This document shows positions 1 through 6,780 of a stretch of 64,000 nt of DNA, piece by piece. Every line of letters starts with the position of its first letter. Position 1 is the first letter of the stretch. Source of the DNA: Sulfurimonas xiamenensis (GTDB lineage: Bacteria > Campylobacterota > Campylobacteria > Campylobacterales > Sulfurimonadaceae); the NCBI RefSeq assembly GCF_009258045.1, contig NZ_CP041166.1, positions 1,488,001-1,552,000 on the forward strand, written 5' to 3'. Below the pieces are notes generated by a model. The model searched no databases, was not told where the DNA came from, and was given only the letters and a program-made list of their open reading frames with translations. The position numbers and the translations under genes were made by a program.

Positions 1-2
1 AC

Positions 3-164
3 GCATTGCAAATCGCAAGTGATAGCGGTGCAAAAAAAATATTATTACCTGCTCTTGACATGGCTCAAATGGTTAAAGTACCACCTGAGCTGATGAGTAA
101 ATTTCAGTTAATAATTTACTCTGACCCAATTGACGCTGTTTTTAAAGCTGTTGGGGTTGAGTGA
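3..164 (+). CDS. Lon-like ATP-dependent protease, C-terminal end (partial)
   Basis: Only the last 53 codons are inside the window, so the start and catalytic residues are unseen. The visible part reads as the end of a Lon-type peptidase domain: an alpha/beta segment with GAKKILLPA, then VPPELMSKFQ, and a tail YSDPIDAVFKAVGVE. From memory this tail style belongs to Lon-related proteins, including the BrxL type found in BREX phage-defence systems. Whether this copy is BrxL cannot be decided from the fragment. It stops with TGA whose last base starts the next small frame. The neighbouring plasmid-like genes suggest it is part of an accessory island. Confidence 0.6.
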   Translation, partial: ALQIASDSGAKKILLPALDMAQMVKVPPELMSKFQLIIYSDPIDAVFKAVGVE

Positions 165-244
165 TGGAAGTTATCGGAGCTGGAATCATAGCCATCATAG
201 TGGTTTACTTTTTAGCTAAGGCTTTTGTATCACTTTTTTGGTAA
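164..244 (+). CDS. 26-residue single-membrane-helix protein
   Basis: A short frame starts on the ATG that overlaps the TGA stop of the Lon-like gene (TGATG), so translational coupling is plausible. The product MEVIGAGIIAIIVVYFLAKA... is almost entirely one hydrophobic helix ending in SLFW. It could be a genuine membrane microprotein or the surviving N-terminus of a longer membrane protein cut by rearrangement: the frame ends two bases before the convergent ParA-like gene. I do not recognise a family. Confidence 0.4.
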   Translation: MEVIGAGIIAIIVVYFLAKAFVSLFW

Positions 245-246
245 TT

Positions 247-1188
247 TTAAAAATCTAAGTCTCGATAAAGCACATCGGTTAAATAACATATATAAGCCAT
301 ATCTTTTATGAGCTTTGTTTCTTTATTATTTACATACATTTTATTTATTATATCATCTACATATACATTATGAGGAAGCCCTTTATTGTAATCAAAATAC
401 CTATTCATATCAATTTCAAGTGTTTTTTCCAAAGAAGGCTCTATTTTATCTATATATGTTCGGGCATAGTTATTTCTAAATATAACCATATCCTTATCTT
501 GCCTATAGATATCTTCATCTTCATAATCTACTCTTCCAATTATGTCTCTTGCCAAATACAAAAAAAATCTATACTCAAAGTTTTTAATAGCACGAAATTC
601 ACTAAGATTGTTTAACCTGTCACGTATATAGTCTTTGTTATACATCTTATCTAAAAAATATTCTCCAGACTCCAAGTTTGATTGTAAGCTATATGAGTTT
701 CGTAAGTATGCTAAGTATAGATTACTATTATCGTGGTAATCATATATTTTTTTAAAGCTATAATTATTCTCAATAAATTTTCCTTTCATATATTTCGTAT
801 ACTTGAAATCTCTATCACTATCTTGCTTATCAAGTCTATTTAGTATAAGTAATGTCGGTATTTTTCGTGATGTTACAGACTCTATATACTTTAAAGTTTT
901 GATGGTTTGTAGCATACATTCATATCCATATTCAAACGGAATTACAATCAGCTTAGCTTTTTCAATAAATTTTTTTGTATATTTTGTTTCAACATTAGTA
1001 CCTATATCAAATATGCCCCGTTTATTACTTGCTGTAATTTTAGCAACTTGAGGGAACTTATACTTATGCTCTTCATCAAGCATATAGCTATTTTTATCGA
1101 CATAAATTGGAAGATTCAACAATCTACCTAAATTATAAGTAAGCAACGTACAGCCCACACCATGCTTTTTATTCATAACCAAAATCAT
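247..1188 (-). CDS. ParA/MinD-like P-loop protein with degenerate Walker A
   Basis: The N-terminus MILVMNKKHGVGCT matches the position and shape of the ParA deviant Walker A motif (KGGxGKT). The signature lysine K8 is kept, but the P-loop lysine is cysteine at residue 13 and the second glycine-like position is histidine. A Walker A'-like segment follows (FDIGTN, around residue 60), then a beta strand LIVIPFEYG and a Walker B-like strand PTLLILNRLDK, as in ParA folds. The C-terminal ~150 residues are unrecognised and rich in Tyr, Asn and Asp. Upstream of the ATG, on the minus strand, is an AAGGTG ribosome-binding site. ParA proteins partition plasmids or position complexes. The missing lysine suggests weak or absent ATP hydrolysis, so a sensor or scaffold role is possible. 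It points left, away from the rep genes, which is not a usual parAB arrangement. Confidence 0.55.
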   Translation of the reverse strand: MILVMNKKHGVGCTLLTYNLGRLLNLPIYVDKNSYMLDEEHKYKFPQVAKITASNKRGIFDIGTNVETKYTKKFIEKAKLIVIPFEYGYECMLQTIKTLKYIESVTSRKIPTLLILNRLDKQDSDRDFKYTKYMKGKFIENNYSFKKIYDYHDNSNLYLAYLRNSYSLQSNLESGEYFLDKMYNKDYIRDRLNNLSEFRAIKNFEYRFFLYLARDIIGRVDYEDEDIYRQDKDMVIFRNNYARTYIDKIEPSLEKTLEIDMNRYFDYNKGLPHNVYVDDIINKMYVNNKETKLIKDMAYICYLTDVLYRDLDF

Positions 1189-1348
1189 ATTATTAAAAAC
1201 ACCTTAAAATTCATATAAACCCTTGCTAATGCTTTATTTTACTAAAAAATCTGTTAATTAAAACCCTTGTTCTTGGGATATTTATAACTTTGAAGTCAAA
1301 TTTTTTCTTCTGTCACAATACGGAAAATCTAAACAAAAGGAAAAAAAG

Positions 1349-1627
1349 ATGAGAAACACAAAACGAGTTGTAAAAGTCACGACAAGTGAAATAGAGATTA
1401 TCACTCGTCACTATACCTATGAAGTGATAGTGGAAGAAGCTATGGCAGATGAGTTCATGGAAAAGATGAGTGAGCTGTGCGGTCATAAAGAGATTTATGA
1501 AGTGCTGAACAATCATGTGTGCAAATATATAACTCGCAAAGACGGAAAACAATATCCAAGTGATGAGAATTTTTCATCAAGCATTGATAAAGTTGAACTC
1601 CTAAATCAACCTGCTTGGAGCCTTTAG
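1349..1627 (+). CDS. hypothetical protein (92 aa)
   Basis: This is a small soluble protein with no recognised family. It starts with a basic stretch (MRNTKRVVKV) followed by mixed alpha/beta sequence, an acidic helix (EEAMADEFMEKMSEL) and two cysteines. A clear ribosome-binding site (AAAAGGAAAAAAAG) precedes the ATG. It is the first rightward gene of the plasmid-like island and is followed by a 119-bp gap that holds a 12-bp perfect palindrome. Its closeness to replication and mobilisation genes suggests an accessory or regulatory role, but nothing in the sequence proves one. Confidence 0.6.
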   Translation: MRNTKRVVKVTTSEIEIITRHYTYEVIVEEAMADEFMEKMSELCGHKEIYEVLNNHVCKYITRKDGKQYPSDENFSSSIDKVELLNQPAWSL

Positions 1628-1678
1628 TATAAAGGTTCTTGCTGTTTTCTTTGAGCCTTCATTATGAGGGTTCAACGG

Positions 1679-1690
1679 AGATTGCAATCT
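1679..1690. promoter_or_regulatory. perfect 12-bp palindrome AGATTGCAATCT
   Basis: A perfect palindrome sits 57 bp upstream of the next start codon, in the 119-bp gap between two hypothetical genes. Its place and symmetry fit an operator for a dimeric repressor. No regulator can be assigned. Confidence 0.3.
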
Positions 1691-1746
1691 AAATCTGCGG
1701 TGCTTTACGAAGCCAAATATTATAAACACAACAAAGGATTATAAAT

Positions 1747-2220
1747 ATGCAAAACTTTAACAATTTAATGAGAACCAACGCAAAAATGCTCAGTGATGAT
1801 GAATATGCGACAAGCTATATACATGATAAAAACTTCCTTGAAGCACATAAAGAAGAAGTTGCTCAATGGTCTAAAAAACAACAAGAATGTTCAATCAAAA
1901 TTACTATGAAGGAATTTAAACTTTATCCTAAAAATAAAACTATTCTTCTCACACGAGCTATTGAAAAAGCAAAAGAATTATTAACACAAGAGGCTCATGG
2001 CGATTTTAATGATGAAGCCTATGTTGCTCTATTTAAGAAACATTTTTATCGTAGGTTAAAAGCATCTAAAATTCATATTAAACAGATGAAAAATTTACCA
2101 AAAGGTTTAGAGTCTTATTTAACAATCATCAATATTTTAAGGGATGTCAAAGATGAATACAATGAAATGCTTTTAGATGCAATGCAAACTATAGAGGAGA
2201 TGCTAAATGAAAACAAATAA
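1747..2220 (+). CDS. hypothetical helical protein (157 aa)
   Basis: The product is lysine- and glutamate-rich and predicted by eye to be largely helical, without membrane segments or a signal peptide. An AAAGGA ribosome-binding site lies before the ATG. The 3' end overlaps the next frame by 14 bp, so the two are probably cotranscribed and translationally coupled. I recognise no family. Its position upstream of the repA/repC-like genes suggests an island-specific role. Confidence 0.6.
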   Translation: MQNFNNLMRTNAKMLSDDEYATSYIHDKNFLEAHKEEVAQWSKKQQECSIKITMKEFKLYPKNKTILLTRAIEKAKELLTQEAHGDFNDEAYVALFKKHFYRRLKASKIHIKQMKNLPKGLESYLTIINILRDVKDEYNEMLLDAMQTIEEMLNENK

Positions 2221-2602
2221 ATTTGAAGATTTATATGATATTACAAAGAACTGGCAACTTGTTTCTCTATTAGAGCGTACTTATTTTACTGTGGCTCAAC
2301 ACCTATCAAGCAACTATAAAGGTGGGTATTGGGAGAGTGAAAAGCTTGAAAATGGATGGCTATTTTTGCTCGCTAATCATACCGAGTATAAGGTTGATAA
2401 CGAAATACTAAATAGTAAAACCTTTAGTTGTATCGTCAATAATATTGTCATGACGGAGACAATAAATGCACTTTATGAAATAGGCTTGGAAAATGACTCA
2501 TTCTTTTTCGAAATTTATGACTTGCTTGGAAATTTAAATAGCTCAATTCATAAGATACTTACAGAAGTAGAACTCACGCAATACTATAAACTGCTTGATT
2601 AA
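2207..2602 (+). CDS. hypothetical protein (131 aa)
   Basis: The start ATG lies inside the last codons of the preceding gene (14-bp overlap) with a GGAG-type ribosome-binding site (ATAGAGGAGATGCTAA). The sequence contains several aromatic residues (NWQLVSLLERTYFTV, GGYWESEKLENGWLF), reads as mixed alpha/beta and has no membrane helix. No family is recognised. It forms a two-gene unit with its upstream neighbour. Confidence 0.6.
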   Translation: MKTNKFEDLYDITKNWQLVSLLERTYFTVAQHLSSNYKGGYWESEKLENGWLFLLANHTEYKVDNEILNSKTFSCIVNNIVMTETINALYEIGLENDSFFFEIYDLLGNLNSSIHKILTEVELTQYYKLLD

Positions 2603-2614
2603 GGAAAAAATAAT

Positions 2615-2656
2615 ATGAAAATAATCAATTTAGACAGAGCTTCCAAATCTAACTAA
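2615..2656 (+). CDS. possible 13-residue leader peptide
   Basis: Directly after the preceding stop there is an AAGGA ribosome-binding site and an ATG opening a 13-codon frame (MKIINLDRASKSN). It could be a leader peptide for the gene at 2772, the remains of a truncated gene, or chance. The good ribosome-binding site is the only support. Confidence 0.2.
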   Translation: MKIINLDRASKSN

Positions 2657-2714
2657 GTGGAATGAATATTAACCCACTTTATAAACCCTATCTATTCAAG
2701 TGATTCGACTGCTT

Positions 2715-2729
2715 TGAACAATATGTTCA
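2715..2729. promoter_or_regulatory. inverted repeat TGAACA-ATA-TGTTCA
   Basis: Perfect 6-bp arms separated by 3 bp lie 43 bp before the start of the gene at 2772. The 6-3-6 layout fits the operator of a small dimeric HTH repressor controlling the rep module. A similar 6-3-6 palindrome of different sequence occurs at 12097 in the other mobile element. Confidence 0.35.
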
Positions 2730-2771
2730 GACTCACGATTATTTTAATCGCACTTAACATAAGGGGCAATT

Positions 2772-3113
2772 ATGCTACAAAAAAAAATTATTCCAACTAA
2801 AAGATTTTTAAAATGTGTGAAAAACACTATAAATGACTTAAAACAGCAGAACTATGAAGGTATCAAATATTTAAGAGAGATTATCAGAACAAAGAATGTA
2901 AATTTAATTTCAGCTACCACACTCTATGAGATTTTAGAGCTAAGAAAAGAGTATGCTTATTTAATCGTAAGTGAGCAAGGTAAGCATGACTTTAAAATAG
3001 TGGATAAAGAACATGATGACATGGAACTATTTTTAGATACACATTTTATAAACGGTTTAGAAATTCATGGAAACCGTATTACTGGTTATGTATCTTACAA
3101 AGAGGTGCTTTAA
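2772..3113 (+). CDS. hypothetical protein upstream of the repA-like gene (113 aa)
   Basis: The protein has a basic N-terminus (MLQKKIIPTKRFLKCVKN), a central segment with ATTLYEILELRKEY and an acidic C-terminal half. An AGGGG ribosome-binding site precedes the ATG. The stop lies one base before the repA-like ATG, so the genes form one operon. No family is recognised; its place suggests a regulatory or auxiliary replication role. It is too short and lacks the motifs to be the IncQ-type primase that one might expect here. Confidence 0.55.
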   Translation: MLQKKIIPTKRFLKCVKNTINDLKQQNYEGIKYLREIIRTKNVNLISATTLYEILELRKEYAYLIVSEQGKHDFKIVDKEHDDMELFLDTHFINGLEIHGNRITGYVSYKEVL

Positions 3114-3114
3114 A

Positions 3115-3915
3115 ATGTATTACTTCAACAACGAACTCAACAAATTCGACATACTAAAAATACCAGAAGAGCAACACCAAAGCATCAAGGGGCTTCCTGT
3201 CTCTGAAGTAGGTCTGCTGGTCGCCCCAGGTGCTACGGGCAAAAGTATGTTCGTGCTTAACCTAATTTTAGCCAGTTGCGGATTGACCTATAACCATCTT
3301 ATTGAAAAACCTGTAAAGACCCTCTATGTAAGTTTAGAGGACAGACTTGAAGATATTCAAAGACGCTTGTATGCCTATAAAAAAGCTCTCAATATTTCTG
3401 AAACTACACTACAAGAGACGGAGCTTGATTTTAAAATTATTGAGAACAAATCGACAGAGAGACTTATTGAAAAAGGTGTGAACCAAAAAGATAACAAGTT
3501 CTTCCAAGAGCTAAACTCCATTATTTCCGATGGTAAGTATGAACTGGTAATAATTGATACGCTCATCAAGTCATATACGGGCTTTGAAGAGAACAACAAC
3601 GCTGATATGGCGATGGTACTCTCGCACTTCAATAATATGGCTATAGACAATCAATGCTCGGTCTTACTACTGCATCATACCAACAAAGGTGCTATCGGAC
3701 AAAACGCTGATATAAACCAATCCATAAGCAGAGGTGCATCAAGTTTGGTCGATAACTCAAGGTTCGTACTCTCACTCTCAAAAAATGAGTACGATACAGG
3801 CATCATCTGCCAATCTATCAAGACCAACTTCTCTGCTCCAACGAGATGTGAGTACATGAGAGCTTATAAAGGTGCTCTAATATGTGAGGAATCTGAACAT
3901 GAACTTGTCGCCTAA
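3115..3915 (+). CDS. RepA-like AAA/RecA-fold replicative helicase (IncQ-type)
   Basis: The start is ATG 3115 (GAGGTG ribosome-binding site, one base after the upstream stop); an in-frame upstream ATG at 3067 lies inside the previous gene. The 266-residue product has a Walker A GATGKS around residue 44, a beta strand LYVSLEDRLEDIQRRL, a Walker B strand LVIIDTLIK and a sensor-like LLLHHTNKGA. This is the KaiC/RepA-like layout of hexameric plasmid helicases such as RSF1010 RepA, which is of similar length. Next to a RepC-like gene and iterons, a role in unwinding at the origin is likely. AAA_25-type proteins can have other roles, so the IncQ assignment rests on context as well. Confidence 0.7.
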   Translation: MYYFNNELNKFDILKIPEEQHQSIKGLPVSEVGLLVAPGATGKSMFVLNLILASCGLTYNHLIEKPVKTLYVSLEDRLEDIQRRLYAYKKALNISETTLQETELDFKIIENKSTERLIEKGVNQKDNKFFQELNSIISDGKYELVIIDTLIKSYTGFEENNNADMAMVLSHFNNMAIDNQCSVLLLHHTNKGAIGQNADINQSISRGASSLVDNSRFVLSLSKNEYDTGIICQSIKTNFSAPTRCEYMRAYKGALICEESEHELVA

Positions 3916-4828
3916 GAACACATATAAAGAAGCAAGAATGGCATCTATTGAGGTGCTGTTTCATTTTTTTAAAGCTGTGCCAAGCTCTTACTATGTCGAA
4001 ACCGAAGAAAAAAACTTGGATGGCACCGTGACCATAACTAAAAATGAGATACAGACCATCAGAAAAGAGCTTGATAGGTCTGTAACTGGGTTTGATTATA
4101 TTGAAATAACAGGGATGTATCTATCAGCATACGACCAAAAGATATTCAGAGCTATCATGCAAAGTGTCAATAAGCAAAAAGAGGAACTCTATGAGTCAAA
4201 TATGATTGAAGCCAAATCACTTAATGAAGAGTATCTTCCAGTTAGAAGAGAACTCTACTCCAACCAAGCTCAAATCGGTATCAATGAGTTCTATCAAATC
4301 ATAAATCCAAATACCAGACCAAGAGCTTCCAAAGAGATATACAGCAAGATAATCAACTCACTAAATAGACTTGCACATGTCACACTATCACTCTACACAA
4401 AAGATAAGAGAAACATCATCACAGCACCGTTGTTAATATTCTTAAGTGTTGACAACCGCTTAAATCTACAGCTTAATCCTGCGTTACTCTCTTATCAGTA
4501 TGAGAGTAAGAACCAACACATCATCAAACCTAAACAGAGTTACTATATCCTCAATAACTCTGAGTATTACGACCTTGGAAGTGATTTACAAAGATTACTC
4601 TACTCAAAGATACAGTATAGATTTGCCTCGATGCCTCAAAGTCACAAGGAGTGCAGATTTGAGTTTGATGAGATACTCTCTCAGCTCTTTGTAAAAACAG
4701 AGTCAAAAAAAAGCAAATACAACCAAAGTGCCAAGTTGAAAAGAACTATAGCCGAGCTAAATAATCACTCTTCATATACCCTCACAATCGAAGGTTCTAA
4801 AACTCTTTACATCGTAGTTAATAGATAA
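3899..4828 (+). CDS. RepC-like replication initiator
   Basis: ATG 3899 is chosen because GAGGA sits 8 bases upstream; a GTG at 3884 is in frame but poorly placed. The frame overlaps the repA-like gene by 17 bp. The 309-residue product is basic and soluble, with segments typical of winged-helix plasmid initiators (SLNRLAHVTLSLYTKDKRNIITAPLLIFL; NSEYYDLGSDLQRLLYSKIQYRF). In IncQ plasmids RepC binds the oriV iterons. Here the gene is followed within 100 bp by three 22-bp iterons, which supports that role. Sequence-level identification is moderate; position and partner carry much of the weight. Confidence 0.6.
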   Translation: MNLSPKNTYKEARMASIEVLFHFFKAVPSSYYVETEEKNLDGTVTITKNEIQTIRKELDRSVTGFDYIEITGMYLSAYDQKIFRAIMQSVNKQKEELYESNMIEAKSLNEEYLPVRRELYSNQAQIGINEFYQIINPNTRPRASKEIYSKIINSLNRLAHVTLSLYTKDKRNIITAPLLIFLSVDNRLNLQLNPALLSYQYESKNQHIIKPKQSYYILNNSEYYDLGSDLQRLLYSKIQYRFASMPQSHKECRFEFDEILSQLFVKTESKKSKYNQSAKLKRTIAELNNHSSYTLTIEGSKTLYIVVNR

Positions 4829-4854
4829 TTGAAGCCATCCAAGGCTTCAATTTT
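4829..4854 (+). terminator. intrinsic terminator after repC-like gene
   Basis: An 8-bp perfect stem (TTGAAGCC / GGCTTCAA) with a 6-base loop starts one base after the repC-like TAA and is followed by TTTT. It separates the rep operon from the origin-like region. Confidence 0.7.
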
Positions 4855-4887
4855 AAATGTATAAGTATATATATAAATAAATCAACA

Positions 4888-4901
4888 CCCGTAGTTACGG
4901 G
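4888..4901. other. small inverted repeat CCCGTA-GT-TACGGG next to iterons
   Basis: A perfect 6-bp stem with a 2-base centre lies 18 bp upstream of the first iteron. It could be part of the origin, for example a structured single-strand initiation site, or a transcription signal. Only its position supports this. Confidence 0.3.
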
Positions 4902-4919
4902 ATTACAAGCGTGTCATTT

Positions 4920-4985
4920 CCCTCTGTTAGGTTGGTCTTTACCCTCTATTAGGTGACTTGGTTCCCTCTATTAGGGTAATAGACC
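4920..4985 (+). repeat. three tandem 22-bp iterons (putative oriV)
   Basis: The 12-base core CCCTCTRTTAGG occurs at 4920, 4942 and 4964, exactly 22 bp apart, with more variable 10-base linkers. Iterons of 20-22 bp are characteristic of IncQ-family origins bound by RepC. The array lies directly downstream of the repA/repC-like pair in an AT-rich stretch. It is most simply read as the replication origin of an integrated or integrating plasmid-like element. Confidence 0.7.
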
Positions 4986-5044
4986 CCGTAATAAATTTAT
5001 AAATTTGTTCCTTGAAGATTATAATCAAACTAAAAAGGAGCACT

Positions 5045-5647
5045 ATGTTACAGACAATATTAAATCTACTGCCAGTTGTTTCAATACTTCTATCACTCTA
5101 TGTTCTACAGTTATTAAGAAAAGAAGAAGATGCCAACAGTTTAATAGAACATAATCAACAGTTGATAGAGAATTACATACTTAAAAATGCTGATGACATC
5201 AAAAAATTAGCAAAAGAGCTAAGTGAAGTAAAAAATAATATCTCAGATTGGAAGCTCAAAGTTATCAGTGACATCAAAGATGTAGAAAATAAGGTCACGG
5301 ACCTATATAACAGATGGGATATTGTTGCAGATGACAGAATCAATTCCATTCCCCAAAACTCGAGAGAGTGGTATGATGCTAAACTTATTGTTGAACAACC
5401 TCCTGTTAAAGTTTGGAAACCAAAGAATCTATCACAAAGCAAGCATGGATTCATCAATGAAAATGCCAAGTACAACAATGTTGAACAAGATGATGATGAA
5501 ATCAATCAAGACTTCTCACAGCTTAGTGATGAAGATTTTGAGAATATCTTAGATGATGATAGTGATGACAAAGACTCATCAGGTTCTACTGACCACCTGC
5601 AACAACAAAAACCTAAACGAAGAAGACCACCACAAAAAACAGTGTAG
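5045..5647 (+). CDS. membrane-anchored coiled-coil protein with acidic tail
   Basis: ATG 5045 has a strong AAGGAG site; the frame is open further upstream but without a good start. The 200-residue product has one N-terminal transmembrane helix (ILNLLPVVSILLSLYVLQLL), a coiled-coil-like region (about residues 25-95), a Pro/Lys/Asn linker, an Asp/Glu-rich stretch (DDDEINQD, LDDDSDDKDSS) and a basic end (KPKRRRPPQK). No family is recognised. Its place between the origin and the relaxase suggests an accessory mobilisation or partition protein that tethers a DNA complex to the membrane, which is inference. Confidence 0.55.
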   Translation: MLQTILNLLPVVSILLSLYVLQLLRKEEDANSLIEHNQQLIENYILKNADDIKKLAKELSEVKNNISDWKLKVISDIKDVENKVTDLYNRWDIVADDRINSIPQNSREWYDAKLIVEQPPVKVWKPKNLSQSKHGFINENAKYNNVEQDDDEINQDFSQLSDEDFENILDDDSDDKDSSGSTDHLQQQKPKRRRPPQKTV

Positions 5648-5663
5648 TAATACATTGTAAAAA

Positions 5664-5718
5664 GGCTCTCTGCAAGAGCCAGTAGTTTATCAGAAATGAT
5701 AAACAGTAACTGGCTTTT
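5664..5718 (+). terminator. overlapping hairpins, likely terminator
   Basis: A 6-bp stem (GGCTCT / AGAGCC, 5664-5680) shares its last GCC with a larger imperfect stem (GCCAGT...ACTGGC, 5678-5714) that contains an inner perfect stem GTTTATC / GATAAAC. A TTTT run follows. The two hairpins cannot form fully at once, so it may act as an attenuator before the relaxase gene or as a plain terminator. Confidence 0.5.
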
Positions 5719-5802
5719 GTTTAACACTCAAATTTTTTTGAAAAAACAAACTCTGTCAAAAAGTTTTATACTGTAGTTATATACCAATACAGGATAAACT
5801 TT

Positions 5803-6774
5803 ATGACGTGCGTGATGACCATACAACCGATAACCTTTAACACTAAGACAATCTCAGGAAAGATTGTAAAAGGGCTGGATGCTGGAGGAGGCTATGGGAT
5901 AATGCGTCACAACAACAGAGAGGAATATCTTGATGAGTTTGAAGTAAAGACCAAACGAAATACTCATATAGATAAATCAAAAGAGCATCTCAATCACTAC
6001 TTCAAAAAAATGGATGCAAGTAAGATTGAAAAACTAAAAGCAATACCCCATCGAGCAAACCAGAGAGGTGCGTTTCAGATGGTGTTTAGTTTTCAAGACC
6101 TTGATGTTGAGGAAGCAAACCAGTTCTACGATAAAGAGTTCGCAAAAGATAAAGCAAAGCTCATTGTGGAGTTCTTAAAACAAGAGGGAATTATTGAGAG
6201 GTTTGAACTGCTTGACCTTATTTGTCATAATGATGAGGGTATGCAAGGCGGTGAGACACAGCACCCTCATATACACGTCACTTTCTCTGCATTCGATAAA
6301 ATTAACAAAGACTGGGGTTACAAGGATTTCTTCTCCCCAACAGTCGGGCAAAAGCCTATGGTTAAAAATGGAGAGATTCAATACAAAAAAGTAAAGAACG
6401 GCAAAGATAGAGGTAAGTACCTCTTAGATGAGCATGGTAATAAGATACCAAAAATGAAAGATGTTGAAGCTCCCATCTTTCAAAAGCTACAAGATAACTG
6501 GAATGACTTTCTAATCGCTAAAAATCAACCCTACCGCAATAAAAAAGAGTTCACGAGCCTAATACAGCTTCCAAGCTCTATATGGAGAAAATTAAGCCCT
6601 GAGAAAAAAGAAGAGGTCTATAAAATCAGAAAACTCCAAAACAAGATGGATAGAGCTTATTTTAGTGACAACATGAAACTCTATGAGAGTTTAAAAAAAG
6701 AGATAGTGGGTCTGCTCGCAGAAGTGATGATTGATATTGAGCGTATTCAAAAAAAGCTTCATATGAAATTATGA
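5803..6774 (+). CDS. MobV-type (Mob/Pre) relaxase
   Basis: The 323-residue protein carries the two motifs expected for MobV relaxases. One is an N-terminal block HNNREEYLDEF...NTHID...LNHYF. The other is a histidine cluster HNDEGMQGGETQHPHIHV, the counterpart of HxDE...PHxH, near residue 150, followed by YKDFFSP. MobV enzymes nick oriT and stay linked to the 5' end for conjugative mobilisation. It is shorter than many MobV proteins (about 400-500 residues) and appears to lack a long C-terminal region. AGGA sits 8 bases before the ATG. The stop codon lies within an inverted repeat shared with the convergent ardC-like gene. Confidence 0.75.
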   Translation: MTCVMTIQPITFNTKTISGKIVKGLDAGGGYGIMRHNNREEYLDEFEVKTKRNTHIDKSKEHLNHYFKKMDASKIEKLKAIPHRANQRGAFQMVFSFQDLDVEEANQFYDKEFAKDKAKLIVEFLKQEGIIERFELLDLICHNDEGMQGGETQHPHIHVTFSAFDKINKDWGYKDFFSPTVGQKPMVKNGEIQYKKVKNGKDRGKYLLDEHGNKIPKMKDVEAPIFQKLQDNWNDFLIAKNQPYRNKKEFTSLIQLPSSIWRKLSPEKKEEVYKIRKLQNKMDRAYFSDNMKLYESLKKEIVGLLAEVMIDIERIQKKLHMKL

Positions 6775-6780
6775 AGCTTT
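6753..6780. terminator. bidirectional terminator overlapping two stop codons
   Basis: A perfect 10-bp inverted repeat (AAAGCTTCAT / ATGAAGCTTT, 8-base loop) covers the last codons of both the relaxase gene and the convergent antirestriction gene, which overlap by 6 bp. T-rich tracts are present on both strands. It probably terminates both transcripts. Confidence 0.6.

Noticed and set aside
1-164. BREX defence system
   Set aside because: Only the end of a Lon-like gene is visible and no other BREX gene occurs in the window.
3067-3114. N-terminal extension of the RepA-like protein
   Set aside because: The upstream ATG lies inside the previous gene and the ATG at 3115 has a good ribosome-binding site.
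4920-4985. CRISPR repeats
   Set aside because: The core is 12 bp with 10-bp linkers, too short for spacers, and the rep genes explain them as iterons.
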